A stretch of 64,000 nt of DNA, taken from Exiguobacterium marinum DSM 16307. Its GTDB lineage: Bacteria; Bacillota; Bacilli; Exiguobacteriales; Exiguobacteriaceae. Location of the stretch: contig NZ_KK211189.1 of assembly GCF_000620845.1 (NCBI RefSeq), positions 2,387,878 to 2,451,877 of the forward strand, written 5' to 3'. The notes beneath the pieces are model-generated. The model was not told the DNA's origin. It did no database searches and saw only the letters and a list, made by a program, of their open reading frames with translations. Shown piece by piece: positions 41,741 through 50,286 of this stretch. The position numbers and the translations under genes are program-made. How positions within the stretch are numbered: position 1 is the stretch's first letter; each line of letters opens with the position of its first letter.

Positions 41741-42649
41741 ATGATGCGTCGACGCATCCTCGTTCCGAGTGCCGTCTTAGCGAGCGTCGGAACGTTTATC
41801 TATACACGATTCAAACAACGGCTCCCCCGCCCGCGATTTAAATGGCCGGAACGTCCAGAACTGACAACCATTGATAAGACGCATGTGCAGGCGACATGGA
41901 TTGGACATTCGACCGTCCTCATTCATTGGTACGGGCTCAAGATTTTGACGGACCCGGTCTTCTCCAAACGAATCGGTGTCCACTTAGGCCCGCTGACGAT
42001 TGGCATGAAACGTCACACGGCTCCAGCCCTCTCCATCGAGGAGGTCGGACCGGTCGACGTCATCTTGCTCAGTCACGCCCATATGGACCACTTTGACCAC
42101 AAAAGTCTAAAGCGACTCATCACACGCGATACAATCGTCGTTTCGGCCCCAGGGACGAGTCGACTGCTCCGAAGGTATCCGAGTATGCAAACACTTGAAC
42201 TGCATCCGCATGACAAAGTCACGCTTGCGAACGGACTCGATGTCCGAGCCATCCCCGTCAAACATTGGGGCAACCGTTTCCCGTGGGACAAGCACATGGG
42301 CTACAACGGCTATTTGCTCAAATACAAAGGAATTCGAATGCTGTTTGCGGGAGACACGGCGTACACCGATTCTTTCAAAGGGCTCGCCGACCGTGAACCA
42401 ATCGACCTTGCCTTCTTCCCGATTGGTGCCTATCAACCGGATTCATTCCAAGAGGCGCACTGCACACCTGAACAGGCTTGGTTGATGTACAAAGAGAGCG
42501 GAGCGAAGCGCTTCTTCCCCATGCATTGGGACACGTTCGTTCTGTCGTACGAGCCAATCGATGAGCCGTATCACCGTCTCGTAGCGGCCGCAAAAATCGA
42601 TCGTGGTCAAATCGCAATCAAGACGCATGGAGAAAGCATCCGCTTATAG
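41741..42649 (+). CDS. Metallo-beta-lactamase-fold hydrolase (NAPE-PLD-like)
   Basis: A 302-residue protein with a short N-terminal hydrophobic anchor and a metallo-beta-lactamase domain. WIGHSTVLIHW comes first, SHAHMDHFDH is the H-x-H-x-D-H metal site, VKHWGNR holds the third ligand, and LFAGDTAYTDS and FPMHWDTF follow. The order is that of the UlaG/NAPE-hydrolase-like group, which cleaves phosphodiester bonds in lipids or nucleotides. The real substrate is unknown. The ATG follows GAGGTGATGC. A paralogue lies at 47632-48726 on the other strand. Confidence 0.9.
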   Translation: MMRRRILVPSAVLASVGTFIYTRFKQRLPRPRFKWPERPELTTIDKTHVQATWIGHSTVLIHWYGLKILTDPVFSKRIGVHLGPLTIGMKRHTAPALSIEEVGPVDVILLSHAHMDHFDHKSLKRLITRDTIVVSAPGTSRLLRRYPSMQTLELHPHDKVTLANGLDVRAIPVKHWGNRFPWDKHMGYNGYLLKYKGIRMLFAGDTAYTDSFKGLADREPIDLAFFPIGAYQPDSFQEAHCTPEQAWLMYKESGAKRFFPMHWDTFVLSYEPIDEPYHRLVAAAKIDRGQIAIKTHGESIRL

Positions 42650-42717
42650 CTTATAGTTTATACTTTCCCTTCACCCAAAAGTTCGGTAACGTTAGAGACG
42701 AGAGGGAGGGATTTATT

Positions 42718-43551
42718 ATGGAATGGACGACATTGAATAATACTGTCAACATGCCGATGCTCGGACTCGGTGTGTACAAGGTCGAAGATGGTGCGGTGAC
42801 GGTCGACACGGTCAAAACTGCGCTCGATGCAGATTACCGATTGATCGATACGGCCGCAATTTATCAGAACGAAGAAAGCGTCGGGCAAGCGCTGCGTGAA
42901 GCAGGTGTCCCACGTGAAGAAGTTTTTGTGACGACGAAACTTTGGAATGAGTTCCATGGGTTTGACGAGGCACTTCAAGCGTTTCAGGATAGTCTCGACC
43001 GACTCGGTCTCGAGTATGTCGACTTATTCCTCATCCACTGGCCAATGCCGCGTTTTGGTAAGTTTGTCGAAACGTACAAGGCACTCGAGCAATTGTATGA
43101 GGAAGGACGAGTCCGTGCCATCGGTGTCTCGAACTTTGAGATCGAGCATTTAGAACAAATTATTCAATCCTGCTCGATTGTTCCTGCGGTGAATCAGGTC
43201 GAGATTCATCCATATTTGTCTCAAAAAGACCTGATTGCATTCTGTAAGCGATATGACATTCAAATTCAAGCGTGGAGCCCACTCATGAAAGGACGCGAAG
43301 CGCTCGAAGATGACACAATTGTCGAAATCGCGAACCGTCACGCCAAGTCTCCAGCCCAAGTTATCTTACGTTGGCACTTACAAAACGGGGTCGCCGTCAT
43401 TCCAAAATCGGTTACACCGAGTCGAATCAAAGAGAACATACAGGTATTCGACTTCACGTTGACGAATGAAGAGATGGCGGCCATCGATGCGCTCAACCGT
43501 GATGAACGCACCGGCTCCGACCCGAAAGAGATGCACAAAATCCATTATTGA
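42718..43551 (+). CDS. Aldo/keto reductase
   Basis: A 277-residue TIM-barrel reductase. It has GLGVYKVEDG at the start, DTAAIYQNEESVG (catalytic Asp and Tyr region), TTKLWNEFHGFDEA (catalytic Lys), LIHWPMP (catalytic His), and VIPKSVTPSRIKENIQVFDF at the NADPH site. It reduces aldehydes or ketones with NADPH; members close to it act on glyoxal, methylglyoxal or 2,5-diketogluconate. GAGGGAGGG precedes the ATG. It is followed after 12 bases by the YvbH-like gene, so the two form an operon. Confidence 0.93.
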   Translation: MEWTTLNNTVNMPMLGLGVYKVEDGAVTVDTVKTALDADYRLIDTAAIYQNEESVGQALREAGVPREEVFVTTKLWNEFHGFDEALQAFQDSLDRLGLEYVDLFLIHWPMPRFGKFVETYKALEQLYEEGRVRAIGVSNFEIEHLEQIIQSCSIVPAVNQVEIHPYLSQKDLIAFCKRYDIQIQAWSPLMKGREALEDDTIVEIANRHAKSPAQVILRWHLQNGVAVIPKSVTPSRIKENIQVFDFTLTNEEMAAIDALNRDERTGSDPKEMHKIHY

Positions 43552-43563
43552 GGAGTGAATGAC

Positions 43564-44178
43564 ATGTTCAAAAAACTAGCTTCTGATTTGACCGGCTTCA
43601 GCGACATCGGTGAGGTGATTGACCCATCTGACTTCGATAAGGCGGATGCAGATGATTACGTCCTTCATGAGGACAATGAGAAGATATATTTCTTGATCAA
43701 GTCAAAATCAGATGAGTATTGTTTCACCAACTTGTCGATGATCCACCTCGATGGAACGAGCGCCATCAGTTCGAAGCGCGTCCTCTATCGTTATCCGTAT
43801 TCGCATTATCCAATCAAGCACGTCATGTTCGAAACAGCGGGCACCGTCGACCTCGATGTCGAGGTAAAATTCACAATCGGGGATAAACCGTACTCGATTG
43901 ATATCAACAAGAAGCAAATCGAACACGTGAAAGATTTATATAAGGCACTCCTCGCGATTGAAGAGATTCAACGAGAAGGTCGTCGTATGATGGAATATGC
44001 GAACACATCACTCACACACTCGGTCTCCATTTTGAGCGGACTTCGCGAAGGTGACATGAACGTGCCGAACACGTTTAAAGAGTTGAACGAGCAATCGTTC
44101 GATTGGCTCCAACGTCACTATCGTGAGTCGAATCGAAAAGATTTCGGTTCGGTGTATGAGAAGTACATCAATAACTGA
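43564..44178 (+). CDS. PH-domain protein, YvbH-like
   Basis: A protein of about 204 residues. The first part is a bacterial PH domain (YVLHEDNEKIYFLIKSKSDEYCFTN, LIHLDGTSAISSKRVLYRYPYSHYPI), followed by a helical tail (EHVKDLYKALLAIEEIQRE). This combination is that of Bacillus YvbH. Its function is unknown; the tail may bind a partner protein. The ATG at 43564 has GAGGAG ahead; a GTG nine bases earlier overlaps the ribosome site. It is co-transcribed with the aldo/keto reductase and ends at a strong terminator. Confidence 0.82.
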   Translation: MFKKLASDLTGFSDIGEVIDPSDFDKADADDYVLHEDNEKIYFLIKSKSDEYCFTNLSMIHLDGTSAISSKRVLYRYPYSHYPIKHVMFETAGTVDLDVEVKFTIGDKPYSIDINKKQIEHVKDLYKALLAIEEIQREGRRMMEYANTSLTHSVSILSGLREGDMNVPNTFKELNEQSFDWLQRHYRESNRKDFGSVYEKYINN

Positions 44179-44223
44179 AAAAGAACTCCTCACAGGAAGA
44201 TTTCCTGACGAGGAGTTCTTTTA
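44179..44223. terminator. Bidirectional terminator between YvbH-like and DUF1836 genes
   Basis: AAGAACTCCTC and GAGGAGTTCTT form an eleven-base stem with an inner CAGGAA/TTCCTG stem. T-runs follow on both strands. Confidence 0.9.
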
Positions 44224-44748
44224 CGTTTCGTCGATCAACTGCTCGGCCAATCGTTGATACAAGTGGCTCATGTGAACGGCAGACGCGATAGCGAGCGACC
44301 GCTGCACACCACCCTCTTTTTCGAGCGATGCATTCAAAAGCATGTCTGCTTGAACCTCGAACGCTTCTACATTCTTCATTTTTTGTGCCTGATACGCCTC
44401 GTAAAAGTCCTCAAGAGAGAACGTCTCGTCCGACTCATTCAACGGTCGGAGCGTTTCCTTAATATCACTAATCGATAAGAGGCCCTTCATCTCATAAATC
44501 AAACTGAGTAACATGAGATGTTCATTCGTATACTTCTTATTTTTGACGGGATGGAACAACTTGCCCTTCGCATAGTTGTTGATCATCGTCTTCGTCAAAA
44601 TCGTCTCATCCTCATTCCGCTTCATTTTGTCATAATGCTGCTCGAACAATTGGATGACCTGGTCCATGTATAAGTCGATTGTTGGTAACACTTCCCGAGG
44701 AAGCGTCCCTTCTGTTTCGGCAATTTTTTTTGATTTCATCTGTTTCAC
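44221..44748 (-). CDS. DUF1836 transcriptional regulator
   Basis: A 175-residue protein. The N-terminal part (LPTIDLYMDQVIQLFEQHY), then ILTKTMINNYAKGKLFHPVKNKKYTNEHL, is a MerR-like helix-turn-helix arrangement with a short wing, the DUF1836 hallmark. The rest is helical with acidic residues. It probably represses the divergent hemolysin III gene and itself: a 27-base palindrome lies between the two starts. No effector is known. The start ATG is preceded by GAGGTGAAACAG. Confidence 0.8.
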   Translation of the reverse strand: MKQMKSKKIAETEGTLPREVLPTIDLYMDQVIQLFEQHYDKMKRNEDETILTKTMINNYAKGKLFHPVKNKKYTNEHLMLLSLIYEMKGLLSISDIKETLRPLNESDETFSLEDFYEAYQAQKMKNVEAFEVQADMLLNASLEKEGGVQRSLAIASAVHMSHLYQRLAEQLIDET

Positions 44749-44820
44749 CTCTCCTCTTTAGTATAAAGAACTCTTCCCGTTGTCGAAAGGTATACCTTGC
44801 TGTTTAGTCTCATTCAGTAT

Positions 44821-44847
44821 ATCATGTAGTTATCGATACTACATGAT
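44821..44847. promoter_or_regulatory. Palindrome between DUF1836 regulator and hemolysin III genes
   Basis: ATCATGTAGT and ACTACATGAT are perfect ten-base arms with TATCGAT between. It lies 20 bases before the hemolysin III start and 73 before the regulator start, a likely operator for the DUF1836 protein. Confidence 0.7.
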
Positions 44848-44866
44848 GTGATAAGGAGTGTTTTAC

Positions 44867-45511
44867 ATGAATTCAATTTTTCGGGAACCAATCAACGCGC
44901 TGACGCATCTCGCTGGAGCCTTGCTCGCTTTCGTTGCGCTCATCGCTATGGTCGTCAAAGCCTCACTGCTAGGTTCGCCACTCGCGATTATGGCCGCAAT
45001 TTTATTTGGCATCAGCCTCGTCTTCCTTTATTTATCGTCTGGTCTTTACCATAGCATCATCGCTTCACCGAACGTCATTGCCTTCTTCCGGAGAATCGAT
45101 CATGCGATGATTTACGCATTGATTGCGGGTACATATGCGCCTCTGACGCTACTCGCGCTCGAAGGCCCGACACGATGGGTCCTCTTCGGCACGGTACACG
45201 CACTCGCCTTGTTCGGAATCGTCTTCAAACTTGTCTGGTTCCATGCCCCGCGCTTCTTGTCGACCGCGCTCTACATCGGGATGGGCTGGTTGTCGGTCTT
45301 CTTCATCGGACCGCTCCATGATGTAATCGGGAACGCCGGCATCTTCTGGCTCGTGCTCGGAGGTGTCATGTATACGATTGGCGGACTCATTTATGGGTTC
45401 AAGCCAAAGTTCGTCAACTGGCGGGGATGGGGTTTCCATGAAGTATTCCATTTGTTCATCTTGTTCGGAAGCTTCGCCCACTTCGTCTGTGTCTTCTGGT
45501 ACGTCTTTTAA
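44867..45511 (+). CDS. Hemolysin III family membrane protein (YqfA-like)
   Basis: A 214-residue protein with seven membrane helices. Family motifs are REPINALTHLAGALLA near the start, SSGLYHSI with conserved S and H, RRIDHAMIYALIAGTYAPLTL, and FHEVFHLFILFGSFAHFVC at the end. These Ser, Asp and His residues match the zinc-binding set of the PAQR/HlyIII superfamily, which are membrane hydrolases of the CREST type. The physiological role in bacteria is lipid or membrane homeostasis, not truly hemolysis. AAGGAG precedes the ATG at 44867. Probably regulated through the palindrome upstream. Confidence 0.93.
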   Translation: MNSIFREPINALTHLAGALLAFVALIAMVVKASLLGSPLAIMAAILFGISLVFLYLSSGLYHSIIASPNVIAFFRRIDHAMIYALIAGTYAPLTLLALEGPTRWVLFGTVHALALFGIVFKLVWFHAPRFLSTALYIGMGWLSVFFIGPLHDVIGNAGIFWLVLGGVMYTIGGLIYGFKPKFVNWRGWGFHEVFHLFILFGSFAHFVCVFWYVF

Positions 45512-45537
45512 GTCCTCCGCGTGGAGGGCTTTTTTTG
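45510..45537 (+). terminator. Terminator of the hemolysin III gene
   Basis: AGTCCTCC and GGAGGGCT around GCGT are followed by a seven-base T-run. Confidence 0.88.
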
Positions 45538-45598
45538 TGAGCCGTTTCCTGTACTTTGAATTCAAGATTTTCTACACTAAGAACAGGAGGGATTCACT

Positions 45599-46294
45599 AT
45601 GAAAATTGAAGTATGGTCAGATTATGTCTGTCCGTTTTGTTATATCGGGAAGCGTCGTTTAGAAGAAGCACTCGAACAGTTCCCCCAGGCGGACCAAGTG
45701 GAAGTCGAATTCAAGAGTTTCGAGCTCGATCCGAACGCTCCGACAAATGATTCACGTACCATCTATGAAGCGCTCGCGACGAAGTATGGCATGCCAATCG
45801 AACAAGCGAAAGGCACGACGGCACAAGTTGCTGCTCAAGCTCGCGAAGTCGGTCTCGACTATGATTTCGAGAACATGGTCGTCACAGGTACGCTCGACTC
45901 GCACCGTTTGACGCATTATGCGAAGACGGTCGGGAAAGAGAAAGAATTGTCGGAAGCGTTGCTTCAGGCTTACTTTATCGATGCCAAACACATCGGGAAC
46001 CACGATGTCCTATTTGACATCGCGACAAGCGTCGGACTCGACGGTGACGCGGTACGTGATGTCTTGACGACCGACGTATATACGGATGACGTTCGTGCCG
46101 AAGAGAAGCGAGCAAGCGACCTCGGCATCACAGGTGTACCTTTCTTCGTATTCGACAATAAATACGGGGTATCCGGTGCTCAACCGACAGAAGCGTTCAC
46201 GCAAGTACTCGAAAAAGTTTGGTCTGAGAACAACCCGACGATTCAAGTCCTCTCGAACGGTGCGACATGCACGGACGACAACTGTGATATTTGA
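45599..46294 (+). CDS. DsbA-family oxidoreductase, FrnE-like
   Basis: A 231-residue thioredoxin-fold protein with an inserted helical domain. The active site is CPFC in WSDYVCPFCYIGKRRLE, with the cis-proline loop GVPFFVFDNKYGVSGAQP near the C-terminus. It has no signal peptide, so it works in the cytoplasm, like FrnE of Deinococcus or YwbO of Bacillus. It has a C-terminal pair of cysteines (CTDDNC). The role may be disulfide shuffling or glutathione-like conjugation. AGGAGGG lies ahead of the start. The gene is its own unit. Confidence 0.9.
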   Translation: MKIEVWSDYVCPFCYIGKRRLEEALEQFPQADQVEVEFKSFELDPNAPTNDSRTIYEALATKYGMPIEQAKGTTAQVAAQAREVGLDYDFENMVVTGTLDSHRLTHYAKTVGKEKELSEALLQAYFIDAKHIGNHDVLFDIATSVGLDGDAVRDVLTTDVYTDDVRAEEKRASDLGITGVPFFVFDNKYGVSGAQPTEAFTQVLEKVWSENNPTIQVLSNGATCTDDNCDI

Positions 46295-46299
46295 TTCAT

Positions 46300-46327
46300 G
46301 AAGAAGCCGAACGTCGGCTTCTTTTTT
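46300..46327 (+). terminator. Terminator of the FrnE-like gene
   Basis: AAGAAGCCGA and TCGGCTTCTT form a ten-base stem with a tiny loop, followed by six T. Confidence 0.88.
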
Positions 46328-46391
46328 GTGGTATTCTTCACCCCACTACTTGATAATAGTGATTAGCATATAAGAATCGAGGACTACATCT

Positions 46392-47609
46392 ATGTGGAAA
46401 AATCGGAACGTCTGGATCATTCTGACGGGCGAATTCGTCGCCGGTCTCGGTCTATGGCTCGGCATCATCGGGAACTTGGAATTTATGCAAGACCGTGTCC
46501 CATCTGACTTTGTGAAGGCGGTCATTCTCGCCATCGGCTTACTCGCCGGGGTCGCCATCGGTCCGCTCGCGGGACGCTTGACCGACCAAGGCTCTAAGAA
46601 AAAAATCATGCTCATCTCAAGCGTCGTTCGGGCACTCAGTGTGCTCTTCATGTTCGTTGCCATCGAAACGAATTCGGTCGTGTGGATGGTCGTCTTTTTA
46701 ATTATCTTACAAGGATCGGCCGCCTTTTACTTCCCTGCCCTGCAGGCAGCGATTCCGCTCATCGTGAAAGAACGGGAACTCCTCGCCTTGAACGGCGTCC
46801 ATATGAACGTCTCGACGTTGTCACGCGTCATCGGGACGGCGATTGCCGGTGTGTTGTTGACGCTCATCTCACTTCGAAACGTCTATGCACTCTCGCTCGT
46901 CGCCTATCTGTTGCTTGCGGTTGCGACGCTGTTCTTACAGCTAGACGAAACGAAGACACCGTCGGCGAAGAAACTGGATGCGAAAGCGTCGAGCGGTTTC
47001 AAGGACGTCTTCCCCATCATCAAATCGATCCCAGTCATCTTCATGACCCTCGTCATGACGCTCATCCCGCTCCTCTTTATCGGAGGGTTCAACTTGCTCG
47101 TCATCAACATCAGTGAACTGCAAGACTCGACGGCAATTAAAGGGTGGATTTATACGGCTGAGGGACTCGCCTTTATGACAGGTGCCTTCATGATCAAGCG
47201 AATCGGAGAAAAATTCTCGGCGTTCTCAATTTTATTCTCGTTCTCGTTTTTGATTGGCGTCGCGCAACTCATGCTTTATTTCGCGGACATCCCGTTCATG
47301 TCGATTGCCGCGTTCGTCCTCTTCGGCTTCTCGGTCGGTTGCTTTTTTCCGACGGCTGTCACGATTTTTCAGACACGGATGCCAAAAGAGTATCACGGTC
47401 GCTTCTTCTCGTTCCGTAACATGCTCGATCGGATTGTCTTCCAAGTCGTCCTGCTCGTGACAGGGTTCTTCCTCGATTTGATCGGACTTCAGCTCATGGT
47501 CGTCTTGTTCGGAATCAGTTCCATCGCCATGACGGCTGCATTTCTTGTGTATACGCGAAAACATAAATTGCATATCGAGGAAGATTCTACAGAAAAAATG
47601 TCTTCATAA
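46392..47609 (+). CDS. Major facilitator superfamily transporter
   Basis: A 405-residue protein with twelve hydrophobic segments in two halves. The loop between helices 2 and 3 is GPLAGRLTDQGSKKK, the classic MFS motif A (G-x-x-x-D-R/Q-x-G-R/K-K/R). It resembles multidrug or macrolide exporters of the MefA/YfiS type, based on layout and the first helix, but the substrate is not determinable. GAGGA lies eight bases before the ATG, a modest site. It is followed by a bidirectional terminator shared with the convergent metallo-hydrolase gene. Confidence 0.85.
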   Translation: MWKNRNVWIILTGEFVAGLGLWLGIIGNLEFMQDRVPSDFVKAVILAIGLLAGVAIGPLAGRLTDQGSKKKIMLISSVVRALSVLFMFVAIETNSVVWMVVFLIILQGSAAFYFPALQAAIPLIVKERELLALNGVHMNVSTLSRVIGTAIAGVLLTLISLRNVYALSLVAYLLLAVATLFLQLDETKTPSAKKLDAKASSGFKDVFPIIKSIPVIFMTLVMTLIPLLFIGGFNLLVINISELQDSTAIKGWIYTAEGLAFMTGAFMIKRIGEKFSAFSILFSFSFLIGVAQLMLYFADIPFMSIAAFVLFGFSVGCFFPTAVTIFQTRMPKEYHGRFFSFRNMLDRIVFQVVLLVTGFFLDLIGLQLMVVLFGISSIAMTAAFLVYTRKHKLHIEEDSTEKMSS

Positions 47610-47611
47610 CA

Positions 47612-47646
47612 AAAACAAGCGATGACCTCGGTCATCGCTTGTTTGC
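47612..47646. terminator. Bidirectional terminator between MFS and metallo-hydrolase genes
   Basis: AACAAGCGATGAC and GTCATCGCTTGTT form a perfect 13-base stem with a CTCG loop. It overlaps the end of the minus-strand gene. Confidence 0.82.
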
Positions 47647-48726
47647 GTCTTGGAGCTCTCGCCACCACGTCGTCGTATCATTTCGACCGTCGAGCGTGAT
47701 GCGCTCACCAATCTTCGGAGTGAGGACGACTTCTTTCGGTAATAGCGATGCCATTTGTTCTGCCGGGTCGAACCAATCGTGGAACGACAGTGTGAACGCA
47801 CCCCAATGGATCGGCATCATTTGGTCGGCACGTAGATCATGAAACGCTTGCGCCGTCTCTTCTGGCTGCATATGGACGTCCGGCCAGCGCACGTCATATT
47901 GCCCGCATTCGAGAGCGGCGAAATCAAACGGTCCGTACTGTTCACCAATCTGTTTAAAGTGAGGAGCATAGCCGCTGTCTCCGCTGAAGAAGAGACGGTC
48001 CGCCTCGCCGAGAACGACCCATGATGCCCAGAGCGTACTGTTTCGGTCCGTCAACGAACGACCGGAGAAGTGACGTGCAGGTGTGCAGACAAACGTCCAA
48101 TTCCCGAACGTGTAAGACTCGTTCCAATCTCGCTCCACGATTCTCTCTGCACCGACACCCCATCGTTTCAAATGACTTCCTACACCGAGCGGCACGATGA
48201 ACAAGGCGACCTTGTCTTTGAGGGCAAGGATCGTTCCATAGTCTAGATGGTCGTAATGGTCATGCGTCAATAAGACGACGTCGATCTCAGGCAAATCCTC
48301 GAGGTCGAACGGCAAGTCTTCGCTGAAGCGTTCATTTTTCGCAAACGGAAGCGGGGATGGGCTTCGTCCAAACATCGGGTCGACAAGCATCGTCTTCCCA
48401 TCCATTTGCACCATGAGGGCCGAATGACCGAGCCAGTAGATTCTCGTGAAGCTTGAGCCCGTCGTCTCCTCGAAATCGATGGGCACGATCGGTAAACGTT
48501 CAGTCGGCTTGCGCAGTGAGGTCACGTCACGATAGTCGCGCGCCATCGATACCATGTCCTCTGCGGAAAAGTTCATCGGCGTCTCGTATTGATTACGGAA
48601 CGCTCCGTTGACCCGGTTCGGGGATTGAAGTGATTTCGGTTTTCGTCCGAGTGGTTTGTACTGCGTCAGAATCGTACCAGTGACAGCCGCCATTCCGACC
48701 AATGAGAGCAACATCGTCTTTTTCAT
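47632..48726 (-). CDS. Metallo-beta-lactamase-fold hydrolase with signal anchor
   Basis: A 364-residue protein. An N-terminal membrane anchor (KKTMLLSLVGMAAVTGTIL) is followed by a metallo-beta-lactamase domain: YWLGHSALMVQMDG, LTHDHYDHLDY as the metal site, CTPARHFSGR, FFSGDSGYAPHFKQIG and MPIHWGAFTLS. It belongs to the same NAPE-PLD-like group as the 41741-42649 gene but has a longer N-terminal extension. The domain probably faces outside. The paralogue pair may divide labour between membrane lipids and soluble substrates. Start and RBS are standard. Confidence 0.9.
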   Translation of the reverse strand: MKKTMLLSLVGMAAVTGTILTQYKPLGRKPKSLQSPNRVNGAFRNQYETPMNFSAEDMVSMARDYRDVTSLRKPTERLPIVPIDFEETTGSSFTRIYWLGHSALMVQMDGKTMLVDPMFGRSPSPLPFAKNERFSEDLPFDLEDLPEIDVVLLTHDHYDHLDYGTILALKDKVALFIVPLGVGSHLKRWGVGAERIVERDWNESYTFGNWTFVCTPARHFSGRSLTDRNSTLWASWVVLGEADRLFFSGDSGYAPHFKQIGEQYGPFDFAALECGQYDVRWPDVHMQPEETAQAFHDLRADQMMPIHWGAFTLSFHDWFDPAEQMASLLPKEVVLTPKIGERITLDGRNDTTTWWRELQDANKR

Positions 48727-48834
48727 TTAGATCCTCTTTTCTACAAGTTCGTTGAATTGATTATAGCGTGCATTCCTCATTCTCATCTCGATTAGTATGC
48801 AGATTCACTTATCTTTCAAAAAAATAGAGTGTTC

Positions 48835-48876
48835 TTGATTTAAGTCAATGTGAACCCTCGTCCACCCTTTTATGAT
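48835..48876 (+). promoter_or_regulatory. Crp/Fnr-type box and -10 of the DUF4386 gene
   Basis: TTGATTTAAGTCAA (48835-48848) is a near-perfect palindrome in the Crp/Fnr style (TTGAT-N4-ATCAA with one mismatch). The -10 TATGAT at 48871-48876 puts the expected transcription start near 48883, so the box centre is at -41.5, the class II activator position. No good -35 is present, as expected of an activated promoter. Confidence 0.6.
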
Positions 48877-48908
48877 AAAGATAAGATTAATCGAAAGGAG
48901 TTTTTCTC

Positions 48909-49631
48909 ATGACACATTCACCTTTACGTTCACAGCGACGTGCCGCATTCTCGTCCGGGATTGCCCTCGTCCTCATGGCACTCCTCGCCTTTTTCGCGCA
49001 AGGATATGTCTACCAATCCCTCATAATCGAAAATGATCCGATGACGACGTATCAAAACTTAATGAGTCATCCGACGTTGTTTCGTTTCGGGATCATCGGC
49101 TGGGGCATCATTGTCGGGCTAGACCTGATCGTCGCCTACGGACTATACCGTGTCTTCAAACCGCTGCATGTCACATTCGCCCTACTCATCGGAGCACTTC
49201 GATTCGTCTATACACTGATTCTCGCGTTTGCCGTTTTGCGACTCGTCGAAGCCGAACGCCTCCTCGATACATCCGCTTCAGCTAGACAAATGTATGAGAC
49301 GGTCACTTCCTTTGAAGCCATTTGGTCATTCGGCTTGATTGTGTTCGGGCTTCACCTTATCGCAATAGGATGGATGGCAGTGCGGACCCGGCTTATTCCG
49401 AGAATGATCGGGATCCTGCTCCTCCTTGCCGGCTTCAGCTATACGCTCGTCCATGTCCTTTATCAATTCCCTGCAGTTGAAGGCATGACGGCAATGCTCG
49501 AACTGTTTCTCATGCTCCCAATGTTCGTCGGGGAGTTGGCCTTTGCCGTATGGTTAATTGTGAAAGGAAGAACACTTCCTATTCATGACCTCACTCGACA
49601 ATCCGAAGGTGACGCATCGCCCGCTTCTTGA
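48909..49631 (+). CDS. DUF4386 membrane protein
   Basis: A 240-residue protein with about six hydrophobic segments, starting SPLRSQRRAAFSSGIALVLMA. The layout, with a conserved FRFGIIGWGIIVGLDLIVAYGLYR segment and a PRMIGILLLLAGFSYTLVHV segment, is that of the DUF4386 family. Function is unknown. Its end overlaps the end of the convergent Crp/Fnr regulator gene by 41 bases, and a matching box lies at its promoter, so the two probably form a regulator-target pair. Confidence 0.8.
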   Translation: MTHSPLRSQRRAAFSSGIALVLMALLAFFAQGYVYQSLIIENDPMTTYQNLMSHPTLFRFGIIGWGIIVGLDLIVAYGLYRVFKPLHVTFALLIGALRFVYTLILAFAVLRLVEAERLLDTSASARQMYETVTSFEAIWSFGLIVFGLHLIAIGWMAVRTRLIPRMIGILLLLAGFSYTLVHVLYQFPAVEGMTAMLELFLMLPMFVGELAFAVWLIVKGRTLPIHDLTRQSEGDASPAS

Positions 49632-50184
49632 TTCGACTAAGTGATTCCGGGGTGATGCCAAGGTAACTCGCGAGTTGATATTGAGGGACGCGATGAACCA
49701 AGTCAGGTCTCTTCTCCATCAATGCCTGATATCTCTCTTCAGGTGAAGAAGACATGAACTCAGCGAACTCATCTCGCATCGTCCCCATGTCCTCTTCAAT
49801 CATGTCACGTGTCATCGCCTCAAAGATAGGATTCATCTCGTATTGTTGTTGCTCCGTCGCAAGATCACCGACGACGAGACAACATTCCTCCAGACACGAT
49901 AATGAATACGGTGACCGTCCGTCCGATTGATGTTTCGTCAATATGGTGATGCTCTGTTCTTCCGTGATGAAATCGACGGTATGCTCGTTCCCTTCTTCGT
50001 CGACCTTATATTGACGAATGCAGCCACTCAGTACGAAATAGCATTTAGTCGGGACGTCTCCTTGATGTAATAAAATCGTACCTTTCGGAAATGTGGTAAT
50101 CGGTACATCGGCTGTCAACCGTTCACACTCTTCGTCACTCATATCCGTAAATCGCTTCATATATTGAATCAGGACGTCTTTCAC
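49591..50184 (-). CDS. Crp/Fnr family transcriptional regulator
   Basis: A 197-residue protein. The N-terminal cyclic-nucleotide-like domain (FPKGTILLHQGDVPTKCYFVLSGCIRQYK) is followed by a helix and a C-terminal helix-turn-helix (YQLASYLGITPESLSRIKKR). The FNR-type iron-sulfur cysteines are not present, so it does not sense oxygen that way. The GTG at 50184 has AAGGAG eight bases ahead. Its gene overlaps the DUF4386 gene tail to tail. Its effector is unknown. Confidence 0.88.
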   Translation of the reverse strand: MKDVLIQYMKRFTDMSDEECERLTADVPITTFPKGTILLHQGDVPTKCYFVLSGCIRQYKVDEEGNEHTVDFITEEQSITILTKHQSDGRSPYSLSCLEECCLVVGDLATEQQQYEMNPIFEAMTRDMIEEDMGTMRDEFAEFMSSSPEERYQALMEKRPDLVHRVPQYQLASYLGITPESLSRIKKRAMRHLRIVE

Positions 50185-50246
50185 TCAACTCACTCCTTTT
50201 CAGGAAAACCGATTTATTCCCTCAAGTATAGCAGGTTTCGCCATTC

Positions 50247-50286
50247 AAAAAGACCTGCCCACCGCTTTGGTGAGACAGGTCTTTTG
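50247..50286 (-). terminator. Terminator of the SCO1-BdbC-BdbD operon
   Basis: AAAAGACCTG and CAGGTCTTTT pair around an inner CCACC/GGTGA stem. T-runs lie on the minus strand. It starts right after the SCO1 stop. Confidence 0.82.
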
